From positions 434,001 through 498,000 of the forward strand of contig CAVRCT010000001.1 in the NCBI GenBank assembly GCA_963719645.1: DNA of 64,000 bases, read 5' to 3'. The stretch's first letter is position 1; the number at the start of each line of letters is the position of its first letter. The translations under genes were made by a program, and so were the position numbers. Source of the DNA: CAVRCT01 sp963719645 (GTDB lineage: Bacteria; Pseudomonadota; Gammaproteobacteria; DSM-16500). This document shows, piece after piece, positions 17,069-25,339 of the stretch. The notes beneath the pieces are model-generated. The model made no database searches. It was not told the DNA's origin and saw only the letters and a list, made by a program, of their open reading frames with translations.

Positions 17069-18043
17069 TCACAAATTAAATTCGATAGTTGCACCGTTTT
17101 CTGGGATTAAAAATGCAAGTGGAGATACGCCCCATTTTTTTAAGCTTTTTTGCAATTCTATCGTCGGCTCATCTACTCCTTCATCTGTTAATTGAAAAGT
17201 TAAATGATGACTTGCAATGCTGAGATGTGCATTTAGATCAAGATGCGCTAATACAGCTTCTTCTGGATTAATATGTTGTTCCTTCATAAACCAACGTGGT
17301 TCATACGCACCAATAGGTAAAATACTTACGTGTATTTTACCAAAATAGTTATGAATTTTTTTAAAATGCGTGCCATAGCCGGTATCACCCGAAAAATAAA
17401 CTTTTAAATCATCCGCCTCAATGACAAAACCACCCCAGAGTGCCTTATTTGCATCCCACAATGAACGCGCTGACCAGTGTTGTGCGGGAACCAGCGTTAT
17501 CTTTTGTTGAGGAGTGATTTGCAGTGATTCCCACCAATCTAATTCAATAATTTGTTTTGCATTCATTTTTTGAATTATTTTTTTATTCCCTAAAGGAACT
17601 ACAATAATGGGTTGATACATTTCGCATAGTGATTTTAAAGAATGTAAATCTAAATGATCATAATGATTATGACTAATCACAATAAAATCAATTTTGGGTA
17701 AATCTTTTATAGCAATACCGGGAGCACGAAAACGTTTTGGACCGACTCGTTTAAATGGACTCACACAATTTGAAAAAACAGGATCTGTGAGGATGTTTAA
17801 TTGATGCAGTTGAATTAAATGTGTTGCATGATTTACATAAGTAGTCGATAGATGGTTAATATTGACCTGCTGAGCCATTGATGGCGTTGCATTCTCTCCA
17901 TCGAAAATAGCCCATGATTTTTTCTTATTCTCTAAAAACTTCCAACGGAGTAACTGCCATATGTTTTTTTTAATTTTTATCCCAGGTACAAAAAATTTTT
18001 CTCCGTCAAAATGATCTGATTTTTTGGCCTGTAATTTGCCCAT
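17069..18043 (-). CDS. Metallo-beta-lactamase-fold hydrolase, NAPE-PLD-like
   Basis: Zinc hydrolase of the UlaG/NAPE-PLD group. The HxHxDH metal motif is SHNHYDH (125-130). Later ligands are in PAQHWSAR, FSGDTGYG and SHHLTF. Long stretches follow the N-acyl-phosphatidylethanolamine phospholipase D pattern very closely: ILTDPVFS, GPKRFRAPGI, IELDWWE, and PIGAYEPRWFMK before QHxxPEEAV. NAPE-PLD releases N-acylethanolamines from membrane N-acyl-PE. Bacterial relatives are common but mostly uncharacterised, so the substrate here is inferred. 324 residues, no signal peptide, with a basic N-terminus that could touch membranes. A single-gene unit. Confidence 0.88.
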   Translation of the reverse strand: MGKLQAKKSDHFDGEKFFVPGIKIKKNIWQLLRWKFLENKKKSWAIFDGENATPSMAQQVNINHLSTTYVNHATHLIQLHQLNILTDPVFSNCVSPFKRVGPKRFRAPGIAIKDLPKIDFIVISHNHYDHLDLHSLKSLCEMYQPIIVVPLGNKKIIQKMNAKQIIELDWWESLQITPQQKITLVPAQHWSARSLWDANKALWGGFVIEADDLKVYFSGDTGYGTHFKKIHNYFGKIHVSILPIGAYEPRWFMKEQHINPEEAVLAHLDLNAHLSIASHHLTFQLTDEGVDEPTIELQKSLKKWGVSPLAFLIPENGATIEFNL

Positions 18044-18210
18044 GTGATTGCCTTTAATAAAGTAGGTTTTTATCTGTATTGAGAGAGCTTAAAGCGAGAA
18101 GGCCAGTTGATGCAATACCTATTAAGCCGTCCAGATTTAAGTATAACAATTGCTCAAACAATTAAACTTGATTACTATAGGTAACGACTGTAAACATAAG
18201 GTGACAACAA

Positions 18211-19029
18211 ATGACCTCTAGTTCAAATGCAACTATTCGCAAAAGGATGAGACGTGAAGAAGCAGAAGCAATACGCGCGGGTTTAGTTGCATTCAGTGAG
18301 TCACTGAATGAGCAAGTGACGGAGTTACGCAACACAATTTCAACAGTTGTCGCAAAATCTGATTTAACTGACCAAGATACGGAACGTTGTGCTAGTCTGA
18401 TTAATTCACTGATGTCTTCTTTAGAATTAAGCAAATCTCTTTTGGCACGGCCAACTCCATCCACCCTACACCGGACTAGCTCATCCAGCACATCTCATTT
18501 ACCTGAAATCGCAGCGTCACACAGAATTAAATCGCCACCTTCCTCTCTCAATCAACGTTCTCTGAGCGTACCTTCTGATCGAATCGAAGTTTCTTCGTTA
18601 CAAAGAGAGGTTCATCCGCTACCCAATTCACTGACTGCTTCTCCCTCTTCTCGTTTTAACACCGCTAGTCGAATGCATGACGAAAAATATCCTTATTTGC
18701 AAAGTCAAATTGCCAGTCCCGAAGGACGAAATCGTTTACTTTATCCCAATCGACTTCCAGCAAATAGACGACCGCAAAGAACACCATCCACATTGGCTAG
18801 CCTAGAGGAAGCCTCTATGCCTGCCGCACCACAAAATTTTTTGAACACATCTGTTTTATCGCCATCCAGAAAAAAGACACTACTAACCACACCGTCAACA
18901 GCTGTTGCCGCAGATTCATCGACTGCTCCTGTTGAAAGAACATTTCATTTTAATCTTAACTTTCCAGCAGGAGGGTTTGCTGAAAGCTTCGGTGATGACA
19001 CACCGAAGAGTACGAATAAGCTAAAGTGA
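18211..19029 (+). CDS. Ser/Pro-rich hypothetical protein
   Basis: Not recognised. Residues 1-85 form a charged helix pair with coiled-coil character (AEAIRAGLVAFSESLNEQ..., SLINSLMSSLELSKSLL). The rest is low-complexity, rich in Ser, Pro, Arg and Thr, and probably disordered. No signal peptide or membrane segment. Strong ribosome-binding site AAGGTGA before ATG. The final residues DDTPKSTNKLK are encoded by a dispersed repeat (18994-19035) also found outside genes at 14979-15020, so the C-terminus was acquired or replaced by repeat insertion. Confidence 0.65.
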   Translation: MTSSSNATIRKRMRREEAEAIRAGLVAFSESLNEQVTELRNTISTVVAKSDLTDQDTERCASLINSLMSSLELSKSLLARPTPSTLHRTSSSSTSHLPEIAASHRIKSPPSSLNQRSLSVPSDRIEVSSLQREVHPLPNSLTASPSSRFNTASRMHDEKYPYLQSQIASPEGRNRLLYPNRLPANRRPQRTPSTLASLEEASMPAAPQNFLNTSVLSPSRKKTLLTTPSTAVAADSSTAPVERTFHFNLNFPAGGFAESFGDDTPKSTNKLK

Positions 19030-19035
19030 AGCGAT
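18994..19035. repeat. Dispersed repeat overlapping the gene end
   Basis: Partner of 14979-15020. It starts in the codons for the last 11 residues of the upstream gene and includes its TGA stop. Both copies lie in the same orientation. Confidence 0.75.
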
Positions 19036-19066
19036 GGCATAGAGACACTACAATCAATTCAAAGAG

Positions 19067-19128
19067 AGTCAGGCTTGTATATTTGCATTTTAAAAAATAT
19101 AAATAGGCAAAAATACAAGCCTGACCCC
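19067..19128. repeat. GGGTCAGGCTTG palindrome, second copy
   Basis: Close copy of 4589-4652 (GTCAGGCTTGTATATTTGC arm and AAATACAAGCCTGACC arm). Its right end is the insertion point of the following MITE. Confidence 0.8.
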
Positions 19129-19364
19129 AATGGCACTAGCTTAAGAACTGTCATCCCGGAATTTAGTAGCTCTTAACGAGCGCCTTTTGCTCGTTTAGAG
19201 CTACTTAATGTCCGGGATCCATTTTCAATTTACCGCCCTCTTGCTTTTAACTTAATGTGCTTTAAGCAAAATCGATCCCGGACATTAACTGGCGCTAAAT
19301 TCGCAAAAAGCGCTCATTAAGCGCCAGTAAATTCCGGGATGACAGTTCTTAAGTAAGTGCCATT
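19129..19364. repeat. MITE family 1, copy C
   Basis: Same element as 4680-4914 with the inner arms exchanged, so inserted in the opposite orientation. It is bracketed by AAGCCTGACCCC (19117-19128) and AAGCCTGACCCT (19366-19377), a 12-bp duplication with one change. With the palindrome before it and AT-rich sequence after it, it fills 19030-19642. Confidence 0.88.
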
Positions 19365-19642
19365 GAAGCCTGACCCTCTCCTCTTTGGTCTTGCTGCTAT
19401 CACATTAAAAAGAGCAGCGTATTTAATTTAAAAAGCTAATTTGAAAAATCACATCGAAAAAAGTGTTCACTTTTTTTGAGCTGACCCAAGCCAAGATTTG
19501 CCCCTTTTTGTTTGTGTCGATCCCTCAGCCCCACACCGTTCACCGCCGTTCCCACAGTTCCTAAGCAAAATTGAACACTAATTGATTTTTTGTGGTAATT
19601 TTGGTATAAAAGTTCGTCATACTAAAGGTGAGGAAATGTGAA

Positions 19643-20503
19643 ATGACACGAACACGCGATATAGAAGTAGGTTTGGGAAAAGCGTCTAGTCCCGAAGAAA
19701 AGTCTAAAAAAGCGGGTGAGGTTAAAAATGAGATAGACACTATTGCCGAGGCAAACGACGCTGCCATACATGAAAGATTGAATAAATATCTATTGGAATT
19801 AAAAGCAAGGGGATATTTGCTAACAAATGCCGATCGGAAAGAAGATCCCAGTCATAAAGATAGGATAAGCAAGGCATTACGGCAATATCAAGATGATAAA
19901 AATATAAATGAACAAACATTCCAAAAATTAATGCAAGAGTGGATCGATAAAAAATTATTAAATGAATCTCAGATAAAAATGCTGTTTGAATTAGTAAAAG
20001 ATAAAGATTTTGAGATGTCTGTTTGTAATTTCCTGCTAACCACAATATGGCTAGGTGATCCTTCATTGCTTTCTTCTGAGCACACTCCACCGGCCAATAT
20101 GGCTATTGAATGTATTCATCACCTTAAGGCTTCTCTTAAAAAGGCTAATTTTTTAGGTCACATAAGTTACTTTAACGCAGGGAAATCAAATCAACGGCCT
20201 TTATTACGATTTACCGGAGGGCATACTCTTGAGGATGCAAAAACGGGTATCAAGTATTACTACTATCGCAACCTTATGCTTACCATGTCGGAGGAAAACC
20301 AAACACAGTTGTTAGTGTTTCAAGATGGAGCGATAAAATTAGAACCTTTATTGAATGATGAACGTTTAAGGCATCGTACTAGAAATGGGCCATGTAAAGA
20401 AGCTGTTATTCGCTCAGAAATCTGCGGAGAGCTAGAGAAATGGCAACTTGAGTGGAATCAAAAACAAAAAAGTGGAATTAAAACAAGTTACTCCTGTAGA
20501 TAA
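19643..20503 (+). CDS. Hypothetical protein, 286 residues
   Basis: Not recognised. Start set at the ATG at 19643, preceded by AAAGGTGAGG; an in-frame GTG at 19628 lies inside that signal. Charged helical N-terminal half (ERLNKYLLELKARGY, KALRQYQDD), then a globular-looking part with FLLTTIWLGDPSLL and a mixed alpha/beta C-terminal region with GHTLEDAKTGIKYYYYRN. No signal peptide or membrane segment. Directly followed by a truncated membrane-protein gene. Confidence 0.62.
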   Translation: MTRTRDIEVGLGKASSPEEKSKKAGEVKNEIDTIAEANDAAIHERLNKYLLELKARGYLLTNADRKEDPSHKDRISKALRQYQDDKNINEQTFQKLMQEWIDKKLLNESQIKMLFELVKDKDFEMSVCNFLLTTIWLGDPSLLSSEHTPPANMAIECIHHLKASLKKANFLGHISYFNAGKSNQRPLLRFTGGHTLEDAKTGIKYYYYRNLMLTMSEENQTQLLVFQDGAIKLEPLLNDERLRHRTRNGPCKEAVIRSEICGELEKWQLEWNQKQKSGIKTSYSCR

Positions 20504-20508
20504 AATGA

Positions 20509-20712
20509 CTTTTAATAGTTATACGAATGGTTATTACTCTCATTGCCTGGATGACGTTATTGAAAGGCATTAGTATTATTTTTTATCCGAAATTTATTGA
20601 TCAAGTATCGATTCAATTTGTGCAAAATATAAATATGGCTTACACAACAGCCGTAATTGATTTAATCCTGGGTTTGATCCTGGTTTATTTTGGATTTAAA
20701 AAAAATAAATAG
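20509..20712 (+). pseudogene. 5'-truncated small inner-membrane protein
   Basis: The frame LLIVIRMVITLIAWMTLLKG, then IIFYPKF and LILGLILVYFGF, matches the second half of a common four-helix membrane protein of about 120-130 residues. In that family the block reads roughly VLITLIGWLALLKG...LLFP, followed by a last helix ending in YxG[FY]. The first two helices are missing; a TGA precedes the frame at 20506, and the possible ATG at 20527 has no ribosome-binding site. A remnant is more likely than a real 61-residue gene. Confidence 0.5.
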
Positions 20713-21120
20713 CACATAGGTATTCAATAATACATTGGCCTGGAAAAATTAGATTTTATACGAAATGTGCTGGGCCAGCACTTTTCCGATAGCACTCTTA
20801 GCTACTAGCAGAATTGGCGCTTTTGTAGCGCACTCCTCTTAAGCGCCAGACCTTTCTTAATTGACTTAAAACCAATGGGGTCAAGTATTCACTCCCGTCA
20901 CACTTTGTGCGCCGACCTCTCCCACAAGCTTTCTTGAATAATTAAAAAGCTAAACAAGAACACTGTTATGCCAGCAAAGGCTGGCATGGCAACATCCTTG
21001 TTATTATTGAATTTTTCATTTCATTTCTCCTGGTTGGATCGATTCTAGACAGATATTGGTTTATTAATCAGTTTTTAATCTATATAATCGTGCCACATAA
21101 TAAAAAAACGAGAGTGGATT
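20713..21120. other. Gene-free stretch with a half REP end
   Basis: 408 bp with no convincing gene. It holds a GGGGTCAAGTATTC sequence (20877-20890) identical to one arm of the palindrome at 22444-22494 but without its partner, and a short hairpin ATGCCAGCAAAGGCTGGCAT near 20968. Just before the next gene lie TTTATTAATC and TTTTTAATC, 11 bp apart, and TATAAT, a loose promoter. Confidence 0.5.
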
Positions 21121-22437
21121 ATGCAACGTAATAATAATGGCTCGGCAACCTTGCCTAAAGCCATAACAAGTAATTTAGTTGAAAAAGATTTCAAAGTAAC
21201 AGATGTTCCTACTACAAGTTCGATAGACAGCTTTTTTCAAGCTATTTCAACCGAACAAGGATTAGTTGTGAGTCTTTGTAAATTTGAGCACTCTGGATGT
21301 CACATCTTTGCCCGCAAGTTTGATTATATGAGAATCAATTCCGCCAGAGTAGCCGTGAAAAAAAATGAGAACGTCCAGACTTTCCATTCTGAATCATCTA
21401 GAAATGAGCAGTTCAAATATGTCATGGTGACAGGCTGTGTTTGCGATGCGACCCTTGTGAAGGCATTAGGATCACAATATGATTTTACACAAGTCGCTAA
21501 ACTTTTTTATTTACCACCGCCGCATTACGCTCGATTTTACTTAGATGATTTTAATTATGAAGAAGCTTTACTACAAAAAACTTACAACAGTCTAGGTTGT
21601 CAAACACATTTGATCATTTCAGGCGTCAATTTCAAATTGCCGAATTGTATAGGACTACCAAATTTAATTTCACCGTCTTTATCAGAATCTAATTACGTTA
21701 TTCCAGAAAATTGCCTTGGCTTAATGTATATCAGCCGTATAGATAGAGCATTGAAATCAGAAATCGGTAATGCATATTTAGCAAATTACATTGCAACCAT
21801 CACCCGATTAGCCGCCGCAAAAAAATTAAATTTTGTCACTGTCATAGCAATTGGTGTTGAAGAAAGTATTCAAAGCAAATTTTCTGCAAAAATGATGCAA
21901 GCTGGAATCAACATTCAATTTGAAAAAATATTACCCGCAGCTGATTACTTGAAAGCTGTTAAGCAAGTTATTCAAAACGATGGCATGTTTGCTTTCGATG
22001 GCACAATGGCATTAAAAGAAGTATTGTTATTAGGCGGGAAAGTGCTTGTATATGCATTCGAAAACAATGTGGGCATTTATAATGAAATGATTGACATGCT
22101 TGAGAGCTCAAATCGTGATACTGCTAGAGTCATTTTGGGTCTCAAACAAAATGATCAATCACCAGAAGATAGCAAAAGTCACGCCGAAGTTTATCAAGAG
22201 ATGCAAAAAATAATACGAGCAGATGTTGAAAAATGCCAACGTCTCTATACCGAAAGGGTTGCTAAAAGTTCGAATGCAACTGTGTTACGTCAAATAGGCG
22301 GATTAGTTGTCTCACATGTTGCAGTACAAACAAATCCTCGTGTGGAGTCTCGCGATGAACATCAAAAGAGTGGTTTAATAGCATGCTCTGCTGTTGTTAA
22401 CATCAGTGATAACACCAACGTTCGTAGATTGGGTTAA
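21121..22437 (+). CDS. Hypothetical protein, possibly GT-B-like fold
   Basis: 438 residues, not firmly recognised. Residues about 200-320 alternate strands and helices: GLMYISRIDRALKSEIGNAYL, then AAKKLNFVTVIAIG, then an FAFDGTMALKEVLLLGGKVLVYAF segment. This recalls the nucleotide-binding half of a GT-B glycosyltransferase, where a DG..AL.E.L.LG pattern closes the sugar-nucleotide pocket. I offer this as a weak inference. N-terminal 190 residues are unknown and contain several Cys. No signal peptide. Ribosome-binding site GAGAGTGG before ATG. It ends at a perfect hairpin shared with the converging gene. Confidence 0.6.
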   Translation: MQRNNNGSATLPKAITSNLVEKDFKVTDVPTTSSIDSFFQAISTEQGLVVSLCKFEHSGCHIFARKFDYMRINSARVAVKKNENVQTFHSESSRNEQFKYVMVTGCVCDATLVKALGSQYDFTQVAKLFYLPPPHYARFYLDDFNYEEALLQKTYNSLGCQTHLIISGVNFKLPNCIGLPNLISPSLSESNYVIPENCLGLMYISRIDRALKSEIGNAYLANYIATITRLAAAKKLNFVTVIAIGVEESIQSKFSAKMMQAGINIQFEKILPAADYLKAVKQVIQNDGMFAFDGTMALKEVLLLGGKVLVYAFENNVGIYNEMIDMLESSNRDTARVILGLKQNDQSPEDSKSHAEVYQEMQKIIRADVEKCQRLYTERVAKSSNATVLRQIGGLVVSHVAVQTNPRVESRDEHQKSGLIACSAVVNISDNTNVRRLG

Positions 22438-22443
22438 ACAACT

Positions 22444-22494
22444 GGGTCAAGTATTCATTTGACATTTAAAAGTGTCAAATGAATACTTGACCCC
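22444..22494. terminator. Palindrome between convergent genes (REP-like, possible bidirectional terminator)
   Basis: Perfect stem of about 21 bp, GGGTCAAGTATTCATTTGAC paired with its complement, around a short AT loop. It lies between genes that end at 22437 (+) and 22555 (-), so it can fold in both transcripts. The GGGTCAAG end links it to the transposase element at 334-1417, so it is probably a mobile palindrome used as a terminator. Confidence 0.65.
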
Positions 22495-22554
22495 TTACTC
22501 TCTTACTAAAAATAATTAAATTTTTTCCCAAGAAAAAACGCTGGCAATGTTTTT

Positions 22555-22965
22555 TCAATTAAGCCAAGAGCATCGATAAAATGCGCGGTGATCATCGAGC
22601 TTAGCTTGAATATGGCCATCATTATAGAACTCTATATCACCGTTTTTAAACGCAGCACCGCCCTCACGAGGACTAAACGTTACTAATATTTCATATGGAT
22701 CAGAACATACTCGTCGGTTCCTATTCTCCATACAATTTTCGATAAGAGTCCAGTTGGCTATAACTTTTTGTCCATCTAAAATGAAGGTGTTAGAGCCTTT
22801 TGCTCCAGGTTCTCGTGGCCCGTCAAAAATTATTTGTCCTTCGAATTCATTAGCACCCATACCTACGAATTTCTCACATTTAAGATAACCTTCCATGCGC
22901 GAGGCAGCAGAAGCTACGCCAGAAACAGAGACAACTAACAATAAAATCAGTAAGAATATTCGCAT
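22555..22965 (-). CDS. Small secreted protein, unknown function
   Basis: Start placed at the ATG at 22965, because it has AGGA upstream and begins a typical signal peptide (MRIFLLILLLVVSVSGVASAA). A longer frame to 23109 would bury the signal. The mature protein is about 115 residues, beta-rich, with Cys in LKCEKF, ENCMENRNRRVCSDP and YRCSWLN, probably paired. Periplasmic or secreted. No family recognised; the pattern is that of small lipocalin-like or OB-like periplasmic proteins. Confidence 0.7.
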   Translation of the reverse strand: MRIFLLILLLVVSVSGVASAASRMEGYLKCEKFVGMGANEFEGQIIFDGPREPGAKGSNTFILDGQKVIANWTLIENCMENRNRRVCSDPYEILVTFSPREGGAAFKNGDIEFYNDGHIQAKLDDHRAFYRCSWLN

Positions 22966-23121
22966 GACAATTTCCTCAATAAAAAGGTTGCTAAATTTTG
23001 ATAATATTGCATTGCAGTTAAAAAGTAGAATAGAAGAAAAAAAGCATTGTACTTTCAAACTGATCCCATTATTTTTATACAAATCCTCTTTTTTTAAAGC
23101 ATTAACCAAGCCGCGCGCCTC

Positions 23122-23178
23122 AGCAAGCGGTCACGGAAGCAGTGTTAACTTTAATCGCTGATTCCGTGACCGCTTGCT
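23122..23178. repeat. Short inverted repeat
   Basis: Arms AGCAAGCGGTCACGGAA and the exact complement around about 23 bp, in the divergent promoter region between the genes starting at 22965 (-) and 23264 (+). Being between divergent genes it is not a terminator. Either a small mobile palindrome or a binding site. Confidence 0.6.
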
Positions 23179-23263
23179 CTAAAAAAACCTTAAATTCAGG
23201 CTTGATTATTCAGATGTAATTGTGTACTATAATTGATCAATTTAATCAGTAGAGTTTATAATA

Positions 23264-24877
23264 ATGACAGCCGTAAGAGCAACCAAATCCAGCAAATCGA
23301 CAGACAAAAAACCCCTTACTACTCAACCACTCGATACCGTTTGCATTTCTTTCACCGGCAATCTGGTTGGCAAAGAAAGCAAAGATCAAAAGCAAATTGA
23401 AATTTATCAAGTCAATGAAACGTATTCGCTGGTGCGAGTCGGCAAGTTAGATAAAATAGCAGACGATATTATTGGTGTCTGTGGCATTCCTCAGTCACCC
23501 CTGTTTGCAACAATTAGTTCGAAAGGAATTATTTGTCTTCGAGGAGTTGTTGCAAAAGAAAATGGTTCAGGTACGTTGATAACTCACAAAACGTATCCTG
23601 GGATCGTCAATCCGACAGAGACCATTCACGAATTAGTGCATTTTAGTGCGAATTCAACTTCGACTTTTGCAGTGGCGCTTGGAGTGATTAATCCCAACTC
23701 TTACATTCAGGATGCAGTATTGAGTGGATACTTTTTTTATATGTGTGAAAATTTTGATATAGAGAAGCATCTATTAAATTGTTCAGAAAAACAGGTTAAT
23801 TCAAGCCGACCATCTTCTTTAAGATTTAAGGAAAAAAATAAATTTTTCTCGCCAACAATTCATCTAGCAAGTACTGCTTTTACAACGTCACATAAAGAGA
23901 TCGGCAAATTTAAATCACTTCAGAATAAAACTTTTTTAGTGACTAATCCTCACCATGTTTCACTCAATAGCATTTATGATTTTGTTAGCTCTCGTGACGA
24001 CGTTGTTTTAGATCACTCTGAGATTCTTAACACCAGAGAAAAATCATTACTGGCTGTTAAATACCGTCGGCAACAAACTGCGTATGTTGGTATTTTTAGC
24101 GAAGCTTATCATCCGCCAAACGACAAAAAAGATGAACCTTTCATGTATTTCCAACAAGATGCTCTTGTTCGGTTACCGTCTGTCGATACGAATTTTAATA
24201 TCGTCCACGATAAGCTCATGTATGTTGACCCCAAGCAACAACCTTGTCAGGTTTTTGTGTTTCATCCACAAACTCAGATAAATAAAATGGTCTGCACGAT
24301 AGAGGGTCAGGTTACAAAAATATTTCCGCTAGGCGATAGAATTGGCGTTTGTGATGAAAAAAATGCGACAATTCCTTGCGCTGAATTAATTGCTAACGTA
24401 GTCGTTCGTGAGACTGTCAGCGCTGCACTAACGGCCAGAAGACTACCAAAACCTCTCATCAGTCTCATAGAAGAGTATGCTGAAGAATCACAATCGATAG
24501 AATTACGCATTCAGGATTTAATTCCGTTTTACCAAGCCACCTTAGAACAAGTGACCGCTAGAAAAGATAAACATTCTAAAACAGTGCTCGTTGCAAAGTC
24601 TCTCTTCAGTAAATTAAACTCGAGCGTTCCTCTTGCGGATCAAATTAACTTTTTAGGTCAATTAGTCAGTGCATTAATACAATTGCAGAAACAGCCTGCT
24701 AATGACGATCGCGTAAAAATTGCTATGCAACTCGAAACATTATTAAACGAGCCAAAAAATTCGGATAAATTCGTTTTATTTTTTGGTAAAAAAACAGAAT
24801 TAATCCACCTTGCACAAGACATCATCATCAAAAATCTTGCGTTATTGCCTTGGGAGATGAGACAAAATAACAGTTGA
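23264..24877 (+). CDS. Large hypothetical protein, possible beta-propeller-like N-terminal part
   Basis: 537 residues, not recognised. The first 370 residues are a succession of short strands and turns (IEIYQVNETYSLVRVGKL, FATISSKGIICLRGV, TFAVALGVINPNSY) as in WD/kelch-type propellers, though no canonical repeat is visible. A sharp change follows at RRLPKPLISLIEEYAEE, a short helix of the LPxxLxxxIxxY type often seen in Legionella-type effector proteins, and then a helical C-terminal domain of 150 residues. No signal peptide. Effector-like by size, novelty and context. Confidence 0.65.
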   Translation: MTAVRATKSSKSTDKKPLTTQPLDTVCISFTGNLVGKESKDQKQIEIYQVNETYSLVRVGKLDKIADDIIGVCGIPQSPLFATISSKGIICLRGVVAKENGSGTLITHKTYPGIVNPTETIHELVHFSANSTSTFAVALGVINPNSYIQDAVLSGYFFYMCENFDIEKHLLNCSEKQVNSSRPSSLRFKEKNKFFSPTIHLASTAFTTSHKEIGKFKSLQNKTFLVTNPHHVSLNSIYDFVSSRDDVVLDHSEILNTREKSLLAVKYRRQQTAYVGIFSEAYHPPNDKKDEPFMYFQQDALVRLPSVDTNFNIVHDKLMYVDPKQQPCQVFVFHPQTQINKMVCTIEGQVTKIFPLGDRIGVCDEKNATIPCAELIANVVVRETVSAALTARRLPKPLISLIEEYAEESQSIELRIQDLIPFYQATLEQVTARKDKHSKTVLVAKSLFSKLNSSVPLADQINFLGQLVSALIQLQKQPANDDRVKIAMQLETLLNEPKNSDKFVLFFGKKTELIHLAQDIIIKNLALLPWEMRQNNS

Positions 24878-24918
24878 TGAAATGGATCGCAAAAACCAAA
24901 GGGGTCTAGTACTGAGGA

Positions 24919-25208
24919 ATCCCCACAAATCTAGGTAATAACATTGTTCTGAAAAATTTTACAACTGCTTAGAACGCCTTCCCCGCAGGGGGAAGGTGGC
25001 CGACAGGCAGGATGGGGGGATAAAAAACAATACTCCAAAATATTTTGTAATATTTTCTTAACATTATTTAAAACTTCGATATTCCAATAGTGAAAAATTT
25101 TATATTCCCCCCATCCGGCCTGTCGGCCACCTTCCCCCTGCGGGGAAGACGTTCTAAGCAGTTGTAAAATTTTTCAGAACAATGTTATTACCTAGATTTG
25201 TGGGGATC
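24919..25208. repeat. Long inverted-repeat element (family 6)
   Basis: Arms of about 95 bp: ATCCCCACAAATCTAGGTAA outside and GCTTAGAACGCCTTCCCC inside, paired with GGGGAAGACGTTCTAAGC and the complement of the outer end. About 90 bp of AT-rich DNA separate the arms. The inner GCTTAGAACGCCTTCCCC module is also present in the composite elements at 43585 and 63654. It fills the gap 24878-25230. Confidence 0.85.
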
Positions 25209-25230
25209 CTTCAGGATCACCCCGGAATTT

Positions 25231-25263
25231 CTTAAGGAATACTTAACGGACTGTTAAATTATT
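25231..25263 (+). promoter_or_regulatory. PmrA-box-like repeat
   Basis: CTTAAGGAATACTTAAC, half-sites 11 bp apart (25231 and 25242). The hexamer 10 bp later is ATTATT (25258-25263), a poor -10; a shifted AATTAT is also possible. Confidence 0.5.
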
Positions 25264-25339
25264 ATCCAATAAAATATTGAGTGAATGACTGGAATTAGAG
25301 ATAATAGTGCAAATTAATTTCTCGACGAGGAAACGAAAG

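Noticed and set aside
21040..21100. PmrA-like site before the 438-residue gene (TTAATC repeats 11 bp apart)
   Set aside because: The -10 TATAAT lies only 3 bp after the second half-site instead of 10, so I left it out of the set.
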